Positions 1 to 6,230 of a stretch of DNA of 8,194 nt are shown one piece after another (the first letter of the stretch is position 1; each line of letters begins with the position of its first letter). A model generated the notes under the pieces. It was given only the letters and a program-made list of their open reading frames with translations, had not been told where the DNA came from and did not search any database. A program made the position numbers and the translations under genes. The stretch comes from an uncultured Acidimicrobiaceae bacterium (GTDB lineage: Bacteria > Actinomycetota > Acidimicrobiia > Acidimicrobiales > UBA8592). Location: the NCBI GenBank assembly GCA_913031515.1, contig CAJWET010000063.1:1-8194 (forward strand), read 5' to 3'.

Positions 1-5
1 AAGCG

Positions 6-776
6 ATGGTCATATCTGATGCCGACAGAGACTTTTTGAAAAATTATGACCCTAGTCTCTTTCCTCCAAACGCTGTTACTGCAGATGTTATTCTCTTGAC
101 GATCAGATCTGGGAGGCTTGCAGTGTTACTAGTAGAGCGAGATACACCTCCTGAACAGGGGAGTTGGGCTCTTCCAGGTGGCCACCTCGATCCTCAAGAA
201 TCAATTACTCAAACGGCATTAAGAGAGCTTTCGGACAAGACCGGACTTTCTGCCGAACCCACTCACCTTGAACAATTGCAGACGTATTCGACGCCTGGGA
301 GAGATGCTCGAGATGAAATAATGCGAGTTACTTCTGTAGCGTATCTAGCTTTCATGCCTGACCCGGGAACGCCACGTGCGGGAGCTGGTACTCGTTCCGC
401 ACGTTTTTGGGCAGTGGATGACCTTCCTGAGTTTAACCCATCGCTCGATAGCGGAGAAGGGCCGATGCTTGCTTTCGATCATTCCGAGATGCTTCTAGAC
501 GGATTAGAAAGGGCAGCAGCAAAACTTGAATACACGACCTTAGCCACAGCCTTCGTAGATGATCAATTCACAATCTCTGACTTAAGACGTGTCTTTGAAG
601 CAGTATGGAGAAGTCAAGTTGACCCAGCTAATTTTTCCCGAAAGGTTAAAGCAACTCCGGGCTTCATTGAACCTACGGGGGGCAAAAGGGCAACTGGCCG
701 TGCGCCAGCTGGCCTATATGTCAAAGGGGATGCTGATATTATTTCCCCCCCATTTTTTCGGCCTTCCATGCAGTAG
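6..776 (+). CDS. NrtR-like Nudix-domain transcriptional regulator
   Basis: 256-residue protein with an N-terminal Nudix fold (about 23-160) and a C-terminal winged-helix domain (about 188-240), the architecture of NrtR, the ADP-ribose-sensing repressor of NAD metabolism genes. The Nudix box spans residues 59-81: G59, E65 and the R73-E74-L75 core are present, but the next two metal-binding glutamates are D77 and K78. This suggests a ligand-binding rather than hydrolytic domain, as known for several NrtR proteins. The winged-helix part has the family pattern FTISDLRRVFEAVW, then NFSRKV, FIEPTG and a GRAPAGLY wing. The ATG at 6 lies five bases from the window edge, so the true start could be further upstream. 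The gene ends in tandem TAG TAG. No NAD gene is visible nearby, so the regulon is unknown. A plain ADP-ribose pyrophosphatase is less likely because of the winged helix. Confidence 0.85.
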   Translation: MVISDADRDFLKNYDPSLFPPNAVTADVILLTIRSGRLAVLLVERDTPPEQGSWALPGGHLDPQESITQTALRELSDKTGLSAEPTHLEQLQTYSTPGRDARDEIMRVTSVAYLAFMPDPGTPRAGAGTRSARFWAVDDLPEFNPSLDSGEGPMLAFDHSEMLLDGLERAAAKLEYTTLATAFVDDQFTISDLRRVFEAVWRSQVDPANFSRKVKATPGFIEPTGGKRATGRAPAGLYVKGDADIISPPFFRPSMQ

Positions 777-848
777 TAGTCCGGCTAGGCGGGATAAATT
801 ACCGAAAACGTAGGACGGGTCAAAAGGTCGAGTACCCTAACTCATGCT

Positions 849-932
849 GCGCCGGTGGCGGAATTGGCAGACGCGCAGGGTTTAGGACCCTGTGTCCATT
901 AGGATGTGTGGGTTCAAGTCCCACCCGGCGCA
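849..932 (+). tRNA. tRNA-Leu (anticodon UAG)
   Basis: Complete class II cloverleaf read by eye. Acceptor GCGCCGG (849-855) pairs with CCGGCGC (925-931), with discriminator A932. The D stem is GCG/CGC (858-860, 872-874). The anticodon stem CAGGG/CCCTG (876-880, 888-892) encloses the loop TTTAGGA with anticodon TAG at 883-885, which reads CUA leucine codons. A long variable arm (893-907) holds a TCC/GGA stem. The T arm GTGGG-TTCAAGT-CCCAC spans 908-924. The long variable arm and A73 fit leucine identity. The 3' CCA is not encoded (ACAAA follows), so it would be added after transcription. A TACCCT at 833-838 could be its -10 element, but no good -35 is visible. Confidence 0.97.
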
Positions 933-945
933 CAAAGGTAAGCGC

Positions 946-988
946 CATCAGCCAAAGGCGATGTAACCAGTGTCAAGGTTTGCTGATG
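946..988 (+). repeat. inverted repeat in the tRNA-clpP intergenic region
   Basis: CATCAGC at 946-952 is the exact reverse complement of GCTGATG at 982-988, with a 29-base spacer. It lies 14 bases after the tRNA and in the leader of clpP. The following bases (GAATTTTCCTT) are only weakly T-rich, so a terminator after the tRNA is possible but not strongly supported. A structured clpP leader is the alternative. A 7-bp match can arise by chance. Confidence 0.25.
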
Positions 989-1070
989 AAGAATTTTCCT
1001 TGGATTCAGCTACGCTGGAAGCGTTGAAATGGTGTAATCGGCCTATACCGTGACCAAGTGAAAAGATGAA

Positions 1071-1083
1071 CTGAGGAGCTCAG
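1071..1083 (+). promoter_or_regulatory. short hairpin covering the upstream clpP Shine-Dalgarno
   Basis: CTGAG-GAG-CTCAG forms a perfect 5-bp inverted repeat with a 3-base loop. It contains GAGGAG (1073-1078), the only Shine-Dalgarno-like sequence for the upstream ATG at 1091, at 12 bases spacing. If the hairpin forms, that site would be partly hidden, favouring the downstream start at 1136. Confidence 0.35.
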
Positions 1084-1123
1084 ATAAATTATGTCCTTTC
1101 CTACAAAATCCCTCGCCTCCGAT

Positions 1124-1129
1124 GGAGGA
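1124..1129 (+). promoter_or_regulatory. strong ribosome binding site deciding the clpP start
   Basis: GGAGGA is a near-perfect Shine-Dalgarno sequence placed 6 bases before the ATG at 1136. It lies inside the reading frame opened by the ATG at 1091, and is clearly better placed than the GAGGAG in front of that earlier ATG. Confidence 0.6.
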
Positions 1130-1135
1130 TCTCAT

Positions 1136-1690
1136 ATGTCAGGCCAGTTCGATGTGTATTCACAGTTATTGAAGAACCGTATCGTCATGATGTGGGACAC
1201 ACTTGATGACGACATAGCAAAATCGATTACCGCACAACTGCTTTACCTTGAAGGGGAAAATCCTGATCAAGATATTTGGTTGTATATAAATTCTCCTGGA
1301 GGATCAGTGACTGCTGGAATGGCTATTTATGACACTATGCAGTTCATCAAACCAGACGTAGCAACTATTTGTCTAGGTTTGGGTGCATCCATGGGACAAT
1401 TTCTACTTGGAGCGGGAGCTCCAGGCAAACGGTACTCATTGAAACATGCCCGCATCATGATGCATCAACCCTCCGGTGGGATACAAGGGCAAGCTTCTGA
1501 TATTGCGATCCAAGCTGAGCAGTTAAATTACATCAAGAAGTTGATGGCTGAGCTTATTGCCGGCCACACAGGCCAAGACGTCGACCAGGTACAGGCAGAT
1601 TCAGATCGAGACCGTTGGTTCACTGCGGAAGAAGCCAAAGAATATGGAATCGTAGACCATGTCATTACTAGCAGGGGTGAAGTTAACTAG
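1136..1690 (+). CDS. clpP: ATP-dependent Clp protease proteolytic subunit ClpP (ClpP1-like)
   Basis: Serine peptidase of family S14. Its tetradecameric barrel degrades proteins unfolded by ClpX or ClpC in the cytoplasm. From the ATG at 1136 it is 184 residues. The catalytic triad is intact: Ser85 in GASMGQ, His110 in MMHQPSGG and Asp159 in DRDRWF. The INSPGG strand that binds substrate is also present. The segment DIAIQAEQ and the ADSDRDRWFTAEEA region read like mycobacterial ClpP1. An in-frame ATG at 1091 would add 15 residues (199 in total), which could serve as a propeptide. I chose 1136 for its Shine-Dalgarno, but that start leaves a very short N-terminal axial loop, so the choice is open. 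A TTGAAA at 1024-1029 and TATACC at 1044-1049 resemble promoter boxes but are only 14 bases apart. No second clpP, clpX or tig is adjacent. Confidence 0.95.
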   Translation: MSGQFDVYSQLLKNRIVMMWDTLDDDIAKSITAQLLYLEGENPDQDIWLYINSPGGSVTAGMAIYDTMQFIKPDVATICLGLGASMGQFLLGAGAPGKRYSLKHARIMMHQPSGGIQGQASDIAIQAEQLNYIKKLMAELIAGHTGQDVDQVQADSDRDRWFTAEEAKEYGIVDHVITSRGEVN

Positions 1691-1713
1691 CTTCCACCAG
1701 GGCCTTTAACTTC
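1679..1713. terminator. candidate bidirectional terminator between convergent genes
   Basis: GAAGTTAA (1679-1686) and TTAACTTC (1706-1713) are perfect 8-bp inverted arms spanning the 22-base gap between the clpP and lipoprotein stop codons. The 19-base loop contains the clpP stop. The position suits a shared terminator, but the stem is A/T-rich and no T tract follows on either strand, so it is at best a weak intrinsic terminator. Confidence 0.35.
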
Positions 1714-2174
1714 TAATTCTCGATTTCAGGTTGCACCGGAGTTGCCGTGGGCTCAAATGGTGAGGTAAATACAAGCCCACATTCTATTTCCCCGTATCGT
1801 TCGAGTGCGCGGGCTGCGGTTGTAACCTCGTCAAGCTCATCCTGAAATTTTCTCAATTCAGTCGTGCGTTGGTTAGGAGAAACAGAAACCAATTTTAGCA
1901 GGATGTCCTCATAGAGAGATGCGACTGCTTGAGCATCAGAAGAAATACTGGCCGGCGCCTTTGCAGCTAATTCAAGGAGGTCAGCTGCAGTTTGATTGAC
2001 GGAGGTGGGGTTATCAAAATTAAGATTCCCTAAGGTTGAATTTGGATCGGCCAAGATTTGAAGAGCCTGACAGAAGTTAGATGAATTTTCTTCACTTGAG
2101 TCAGAAGAACAGGAAAATCCAATCACAACCAACAGAGGCAGAAAGAGAGATGTAGAAACTATTTTCAAGTTCAC
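1713..2174 (-). CDS. small secreted lipoprotein of unknown function
   Basis: 153 residues. The N-terminus is a lipoprotein signal: Lys4, a hydrophobic stretch at 5-20 and a lipobox-like GFSC with Cys22 as the probable lipidated residue, followed by a Ser/Asp/Glu-rich linker (23-33). The mature part looks largely helical and has two further cysteines, Cys35 (in NFCQAL) and Cys132 (in IECGL), which could form a disulfide. The tail from about residue 138 is Pro/Thr/Glu-rich. The lipobox is not ideal (Gly at -3, Phe at -2), yet the overall pattern fits export and anchoring on the outer face of the membrane. The start is GTG at 2174, overlapping the rpe TGA in GTGA. No strong Shine-Dalgarno is visible, so translation is probably coupled to rpe. 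I do not recognise a named family and assign no function. Confidence 0.8.
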   Translation of the reverse strand: MNLKIVSTSLFLPLLVVIGFSCSSDSSEENSSNFCQALQILADPNSTLGNLNFDNPTSVNQTAADLLELAAKAPASISSDAQAVASLYEDILLKLVSVSPNQRTTELRKFQDELDEVTTAARALERYGEIECGLVFTSPFEPTATPVQPEIEN

Positions 2175-2866
2175 TGTGCTGAAGCAGCGGTTTCTCGCAG
2201 TTCCGATATGGCGCTCTCAACTCCTTCAGGATGAGAGAAAACGGCACTTCCCGCAACAAATACATTTGCTCCAGCGTCAGTAGCCTGAGCAATAGTAGAG
2301 GCGGAAATACCTCCGTCGATTTCGATATCTATATCTAAACTCTGCTCAGAAATCCATGCCCCGACCTTTCGGATCTTTGCTTCCTGAGAAGCAAGGTATT
2401 TCTGTCCTCCGAAGCCTGGGTTCACAGACATGATGAGAACTTGATCAACGAGATGAAGGACATGTTTGATGTTTTCAATTGGAGTTGCCGGATTTAAAGT
2501 CACCCCCGCTTTCCCCCCAAGTTCAAGAATCTCGTTTAGTGAGCGATCAAGATGTTTGGTTGATTCGACATGAAGCATTATTAACTCACAGCCTGCTCTA
2601 ATGTATAAAGGTGCGAGAAGGTCTGGGTCTTCCACCATGAGATGAGCTTCAAAAGGGATCTCGACAGATTCCCTACAGGATGAAACAACATCGGGACCGA
2701 TAGTGAGATTCGGAACAAAATTCCCGTCCATCACATCCCAATGGATCCTATCAGCACCAGCTTTTTCGAGCATCTGGAGTTCATCACCCAGTTTGCTGAA
2801 GTCGGCGGGAAGTATCGAAGGGCATATTTCGATCGGACGCTTGCTTGTATCAGATGCTATTCCCAT
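2171..2866 (-). CDS. rpe: ribulose-phosphate 3-epimerase
   Basis: Interconverts D-ribulose 5-phosphate and D-xylulose 5-phosphate in the pentose phosphate and related pathways (cytoplasmic TIM barrel, metal-dependent). At 231 residues it matches the family's usual length. Visible signatures are Ser17 in CPSILPADF; the metal site and catalytic residues His42 and Asp44 in HWDVMDGNFVPN, His75 in EAHLMV and Asp184 in EIDGGIS; the flexible loop MSVNPGFGGQ (146-155); and the phosphate-binding VAGSAVF (204-210). The ATG at 2866 is the only usable start because in-frame TAA and TAG lie just upstream. A GGGGAG sits only 2 bases before it, unusually close for a Shine-Dalgarno. It lies 160 bp downstream of the FAD dehydrogenase on the same strand and overlaps the following lipoprotein by 4 bases. 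I see no convincing promoter in the 160-bp gap (2867-3026). Confidence 0.97.
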   Translation of the reverse strand: MGIASDTSKRPIEICPSILPADFSKLGDELQMLEKAGADRIHWDVMDGNFVPNLTIGPDVVSSCRESVEIPFEAHLMVEDPDLLAPLYIRAGCELIMLHVESTKHLDRSLNEILELGGKAGVTLNPATPIENIKHVLHLVDQVLIMSVNPGFGGQKYLASQEAKIRKVGAWISEQSLDIDIEIDGGISASTIAQATDAGANVFVAGSAVFSHPEGVESAISELRETAASAQ

Positions 2867-3026
2867 GACTCCCCAAAACTATCCTTACGGCCATTCCTAA
2901 TGAAAAACCAGAACCAACTCCATTATTCCTATTATCTGCTATCACGGAAAGGATAGTGAGATATTTATTAGATGACCTCGGTTCTGCTAATTCTTCTGGA
3001 ACAACAGAATAGTGGCCATCTAGTTC

Positions 3027-4385
3027 CTATTTATTGAATATCGCTCCCGGGTTCAATATCCCGGCGGGGTCGAATGCCACCTTTACTCTCCGAAATAGTT
3101 CTATTTCGGAGTCAGTCCTGTTGAAATGGAGATAACTGGCTTTGGCTCTACCGATACCATGTTCAGCAGAGATACTACCCCCGATGGAAGCTACGAATTC
3201 TAATACGACTTTATCAACAGTTAAGTCCTCAGGTTCAGGACCCAAGATATTTACGTGGATGTTGCCATCACCTGCATGGCCGAAAAGGAATAGTTGGGCG
3301 TCATTGTCTATTGAACGAACGACTGCTTCTATATTGTCGTAGAAATCAGCCAATCGCCCATGGGGTATGGTGACATCAAGTTTGTGGGGAACCCCAGTCG
3401 CTGAGATTGCTTCAGTATGGAGTTCTCGGTATCGCCATATCCTCTTTCTGCTAACAGCGTCACTACCAAAAGCTACATACTTGGAGCTCTCGAGGAAACC
3501 AGCTAGAGGACTTTGACTGATTCTGTCAACCAAACCCGATTGTCCAGCAGCATCAACTAGTAAGTACACATTTGATGGAGTGCTCCAAGGAGGAGTTAAT
3601 CCAAATTGATCGCATACGAGCGAAAGACCATTGCGAAAAAAAATTTCACAGGCTTGAACGTCATAAAGGTCTTTCTTTACTACTTCAACAACACGTAGGG
3701 CTTCCTGCAGCGATTCAAACCCCAGAAGAATCGATATTTCCTCTTCCGGAGCATTTACGAGGCGAAGCCTTGCCCTTGTAACCACCGCCAGAGTTCCTTC
3801 ACTACCGCAAAGCAATCCGGGGAGGTGATACCCCGTATTGTCTTTTGCGAGTCCTCTGAGGTCCCCGACAACCTCTCCAGTTCCTGTAACTGCCTCTAGG
3901 CCAAGAACCTGCCGGCGTGTATTCCCATAACGGAGCACTTGTGATCCTCCAGCGTTCGTAGCTATTGTTCCACCTATTGAAGCGCTATCTCTGGCGCTCA
4001 AATCTACACCGTATTTCCATCCAAGCTTGATCGCTGCTTGTTGGACGTCTCCGAGGGTGACTCCCGCTTGGGTAACGAGTTGGCCTGAGACCCCATCTGT
4101 TTCTTCAATGTTGGTCATTTTTTTCAAGGAGAGAATCAATTCTCCATTCAATGGTGTAGCCCCGCCGACCATACCGGTATTCCCTCCTTGGGGAATAACT
4201 GCGACAGAATTCGCAAAGCACCACTGCAAGACTTGTGAAACTTGGGCTGTGTCTTTTGGGAAAAGAACAGCTGGAGTAGACCCAATATACCGACCGGTCC
4301 AATCGGTCGTATAACCGCCATGGATGTCTTTATTAGTGATAACCCCTTCAGGGCCAAGAATGTTTTTAAGGGTTTGTAGTTCCAT
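3027..4385 (-). CDS. FAD-linked D-2-hydroxyacid dehydrogenase (D-2-hydroxyglutarate/D-lactate type)
   Basis: 452-residue flavoprotein of the VAO/PCMH family with an N-terminal FAD-binding domain and a C-terminal FAD-linked oxidase domain. The FAD phosphate loop is PQGGNTGMVGG (65-75), a form typical of D-2-hydroxyglutarate dehydrogenases rather than of GlcD. A second FAD motif runs SARDSASIGGTIATNAGG (130-147). The C-terminal metal site is present: His370 and His377 in HAGDGNIHVN, and Glu408 in AEHGIG, with the spacing known from human D2HGDH. Family members oxidise a D-2-hydroxyacid to the 2-oxoacid and pass electrons to a quinone or electron-transfer flavoprotein. The exact substrate cannot be fixed from sequence. 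No Shine-Dalgarno precedes the ATG at 4385; a candidate promoter lies immediately upstream, so the mRNA may be nearly leaderless. It is divergent to menD and probably first in a minus-strand group with rpe. Glycolate oxidase subunit or D-lactate dehydrogenase are alternatives. Confidence 0.88.
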   Translation of the reverse strand: MELQTLKNILGPEGVITNKDIHGGYTTDWTGRYIGSTPAVLFPKDTAQVSQVLQWCFANSVAVIPQGGNTGMVGGATPLNGELILSLKKMTNIEETDGVSGQLVTQAGVTLGDVQQAAIKLGWKYGVDLSARDSASIGGTIATNAGGSQVLRYGNTRRQVLGLEAVTGTGEVVGDLRGLAKDNTGYHLPGLLCGSEGTLAVVTRARLRLVNAPEEEISILLGFESLQEALRVVEVVKKDLYDVQACEIFFRNGLSLVCDQFGLTPPWSTPSNVYLLVDAAGQSGLVDRISQSPLAGFLESSKYVAFGSDAVSRKRIWRYRELHTEAISATGVPHKLDVTIPHGRLADFYDNIEAVVRSIDNDAQLFLFGHAGDGNIHVNILGPEPEDLTVDKVVLEFVASIGGSISAEHGIGRAKASYLHFNRTDSEIELFRRVKVAFDPAGILNPGAIFNK

Positions 4386-4393
4386 TTTTAGAG

Positions 4394-4422
4394 ATCGTAA
4401 CAGTGCTTTCAGGGTTTCTCGA
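4394..4422 (-). promoter_or_regulatory. candidate promoter of the FAD dehydrogenase gene
   Basis: On the minus strand, TACGAT (4394-4399) preceded by TG one base upstream gives an extended -10. A 17-base spacer separates it from TCGAGA (4417-4422), a 4/6 match to TTGACA. The expected transcription start falls within a few bases of the ATG at 4385, consistent with the missing Shine-Dalgarno. Recognised by eye only. Confidence 0.4.
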
Positions 4423-4426
4423 GAAA
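4415..4426. promoter_or_regulatory. 12-bp perfect palindrome, possible operator
   Basis: TTTCTCGAGAAA is its own reverse complement. It overlaps the candidate -35 of the FAD dehydrogenase gene and lies about 50 bp upstream of the menD -10, in the only divergent promoter region of the window. A dimeric repressor bound here could control the minus-strand gene and perhaps menD. No regulator is identified for it. Confidence 0.35.
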
Positions 4427-4476
4427 AGAAGCTACTTAGTGTCGCTCTTAAGTCAGGGCTTCGCTCCGTTTTCTCC

Positions 4477-4482
4477 TACACT
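4477..4482 (+). promoter_or_regulatory. candidate -10 element of the menD operon
   Basis: TACACT keeps the T, A and final T positions of a -10 box and lies 8 bases before the ATG at 4491. A start site 6-8 bases downstream would coincide with the TTG/ATG start codons, giving a leaderless transcript. This fits the absence of any Shine-Dalgarno. No good -35 is visible at the right distance. Confidence 0.35.
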
Positions 4483-4490
4483 TTTACTTG

Positions 4491-6230
4491 ATGGGAACTA
4501 AAGCTTTAAATACATCCAACGATCGAACGAACGCAATGTATTCCTATTGCCTTCGTTTCTTTTCAGAACTTAGAGCTCTGGGTGTAACCAACGTAGTGGT
4601 GTCTCCCGGGTCTAGATGCACTCCATTAACTCTCTCAGCGCAGGCGGCCGGTTTGGACGTGGTGGTTCAACTTGACGAAAGAGTCGCAGCTTTTCACGCG
4701 CTTGGAGCGGCGAAAGTTTCCGGTGTCCCAACGGTACTTGTCTGTAGTTCTGGGACCGCTGCTGCAAATTATCTTCCAGCAGTCATCGAAGCAAACCATG
4801 CCCAAACACCTATGATTATCTGCACAGCTGACCGCCCCCCAGAACTCCGCCAGTGGGGGTCAGGCCAAACTATCAACCAAGTCGGAATTTATGGGGGTAA
4901 TGTCCGGTGGTCTTATGACCTTCCAGTTGTTTCAGAAGTAGGGCAAAATCTTGCTCGCTCTACAGCTTTGAGAGCATGGTCAATGTCCACAGGAAATTTT
5001 CAAGGTCCCGTTCATTTAAACTGGCCATTTCGTGAACCTCTTGAACCATCCGAGAATCTAGTGGCCCCCGAACCAACCCTAACTGTGGCACGGCAGCATG
5101 AGGTCAAATATTTGGAAGACCCAGTTCTCGCTGATCTTGCGGAACGATATGAACGCGGCCTAATTACTGTTGGGCCAAATAATCTGCCAATGGATGAATT
5201 TGATTCCCTCCTTGCATTTAGTGCCAACAATGGGTGGCCGATCTTAGCCGATCCCTGTTCCCAGATTCGGGGTATAGAAAATCAAAAAAACGCACCAATC
5301 ATCACTTCGTATGAAATCTTATTTTCATCTGATCAATTTGTATCGCTTCTTCCATCTGTAGATGTCATTGTCCATGTTGGGTTGCCAGCGATTTCAAAAT
5401 CGTATCGCCTATGGAAGCAGAAAAACCCACCAAGTAGATATGTGCTTGTTTCCCCCGGTGTGGATTGGCCCGACCCTTCACATGAAGCAACTGATGTTGT
5501 TAACAGCTCAATGCTTAACTCCTTTCCATATTCAACTTTAGGTCGGGGGTTAGATACGGATTGGTGTCAACTTTGGATAAACCATGACAATCTGGCCGTT
5601 GAAACCATTCAAGCCCATGTTGCTGAAGGTAAGTGCGAGTTATCCGTAGCCGCCAGAATACTTTCATGCATGCCGGCTGGGTCAACCTTGGTTCTATCGA
5701 ACTCAATGATTGTCCGAGATGCAGAATTAGCATTCCAGAAGACTGGGACGGGCGTCACTATAGTCAGCAACCGCGGGGCGAACGGTATTGACGGCGTCAT
5801 ATCAACCGGAGTTGGCGCATCTTCAGCTGGAGAAGGGCCTTGCCTCGTCTTAGTGGGGGATGTCGCAGCAGTACACGATGTCGGTGGGCTTGTAGCGGCG
5901 GGACGACTCCAGAGCGATATCGTCATTGTCGTTATTGATAATGGAGGTGGAGCGATCTTCTCCTTCTTACCGATAGCGGAAAAACTCGATGCAGAAAGCT
6001 TCACAAATCTTTTCACTACCCCGCATCGAACAAACCTTCAGCGGATCGCCGAATCAGCGGAAATAGAATCCTCAGTGATCGAATCCCTACCAGAAATTGA
6101 ACAATTACTAACACGGGCTTTTAAATCTCGTGGGCCCAAGTTTTTCACGTATGTGACAAGCATTGAGGAAACGGTCAAAACATACGAAGATATCCGGTCT
6201 GACTTTCAGAGGTCTTTACGCGAGGAATGA
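4491..6230 (+). CDS. menD: 2-succinyl-5-enolpyruvyl-6-hydroxy-3-cyclohexene-1-carboxylate synthase (MenD)
   Basis: Thiamine diphosphate enzyme that decarboxylates 2-oxoglutarate and adds the product to isochorismate, the first committed step of menaquinone biosynthesis. 579 residues from the ATG at 4491. The N-terminal domain carries SPGSRCTPLTL (38-48, where the family usually has SRSTP), the catalytic Glu63 in DERVAAFHALG, CSSGTAAAN and TADRPPELR. The C-terminal thiamine-binding domain has SNRGANGIDG, the Mg site Asp457 in GDVAAVHD and Asn484 in DNGGGAIFSFLP. A TTG at 4488 directly precedes the ATG, and a third candidate lies at 4536, which would still keep the domain. No Shine-Dalgarno is visible. 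It is first gene of menD-menH-menC and its stop overlaps the menH start as ATGA. Confidence 0.97.
   Translation: MGTKALNTSNDRTNAMYSYCLRFFSELRALGVTNVVVSPGSRCTPLTLSAQAAGLDVVVQLDERVAAFHALGAAKVSGVPTVLVCSSGTAAANYLPAVIEANHAQTPMIICTADRPPELRQWGSGQTINQVGIYGGNVRWSYDLPVVSEVGQNLARSTALRAWSMSTGNFQGPVHLNWPFREPLEPSENLVAPEPTLTVARQHEVKYLEDPVLADLAERYERGLITVGPNNLPMDEFDSLLAFSANNGWPILADPCSQIRGIENQKNAPIITSYEILFSSDQFVSLLPSVDVIVHVGLPAISKSYRLWKQKNPPSRYVLVSPGVDWPDPSHEATDVVNSSMLNSFPYSTLGRGLDTDWCQLWINHDNLAVETIQAHVAEGKCELSVAARILSCMPAGSTLVLSNSMIVRDAELAFQKTGTGVTIVSNRGANGIDGVISTGVGASSAGEGPCLVLVGDVAAVHDVGGLVAAGRLQSDIVIVVIDNGGGAIFSFLPIAEKLDAESFTNLFTTPHRTNLQRIAESAEIESSVIESLPEIEQLLTRAFKSRGPKFFTYVTSIEETVKTYEDIRSDFQRSLREE

Noticed and set aside
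589..813. 74-codon open frame overlapping the end of the regulator gene
   Set aside because: It lies in another frame of the winged-helix coding region, shows no recognisable domain and has no ribosome site.
1024..1049. TTGAAA and TATACC as a clpP promoter
   Set aside because: The boxes are only 14 bases apart, too short for a normal sigma-70-type promoter. A TGTAAT at 1033-1038 has no matching -35.
2101..2292. 63-codon minus-strand open frame across the rpe/lipoprotein junction
   Set aside because: Shifted frame of two well-supported genes whose GTGA overlap explains the region.
2867..3026. Promoter or terminator in the gap between the FAD dehydrogenase gene and rpe
   Set aside because: Only a 5-bp TTCTG/CAGAA stem and loose A/T-rich hexamers were found. 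No -35/-10 pair with proper spacing could be supported.
4027..4314. 95-codon plus-strand open frame inside the FAD dehydrogenase gene
   Set aside because: Antisense to the conserved FAD-binding domain, with no homology signal or ribosome site.
3027..4385. Naming the FAD dehydrogenase glcD
   Set aside because: The phosphate loop and metal-site sequence fit D-2-hydroxyglutarate dehydrogenases better, and no glcE or glcF neighbours are present.
5609..6016. 135-codon minus-strand open frame inside menD
   Set aside because: It is antisense to the conserved thiamine-binding domain of menD. Its Pro/Ser/Thr-rich translation looks like a reverse-frame shadow.
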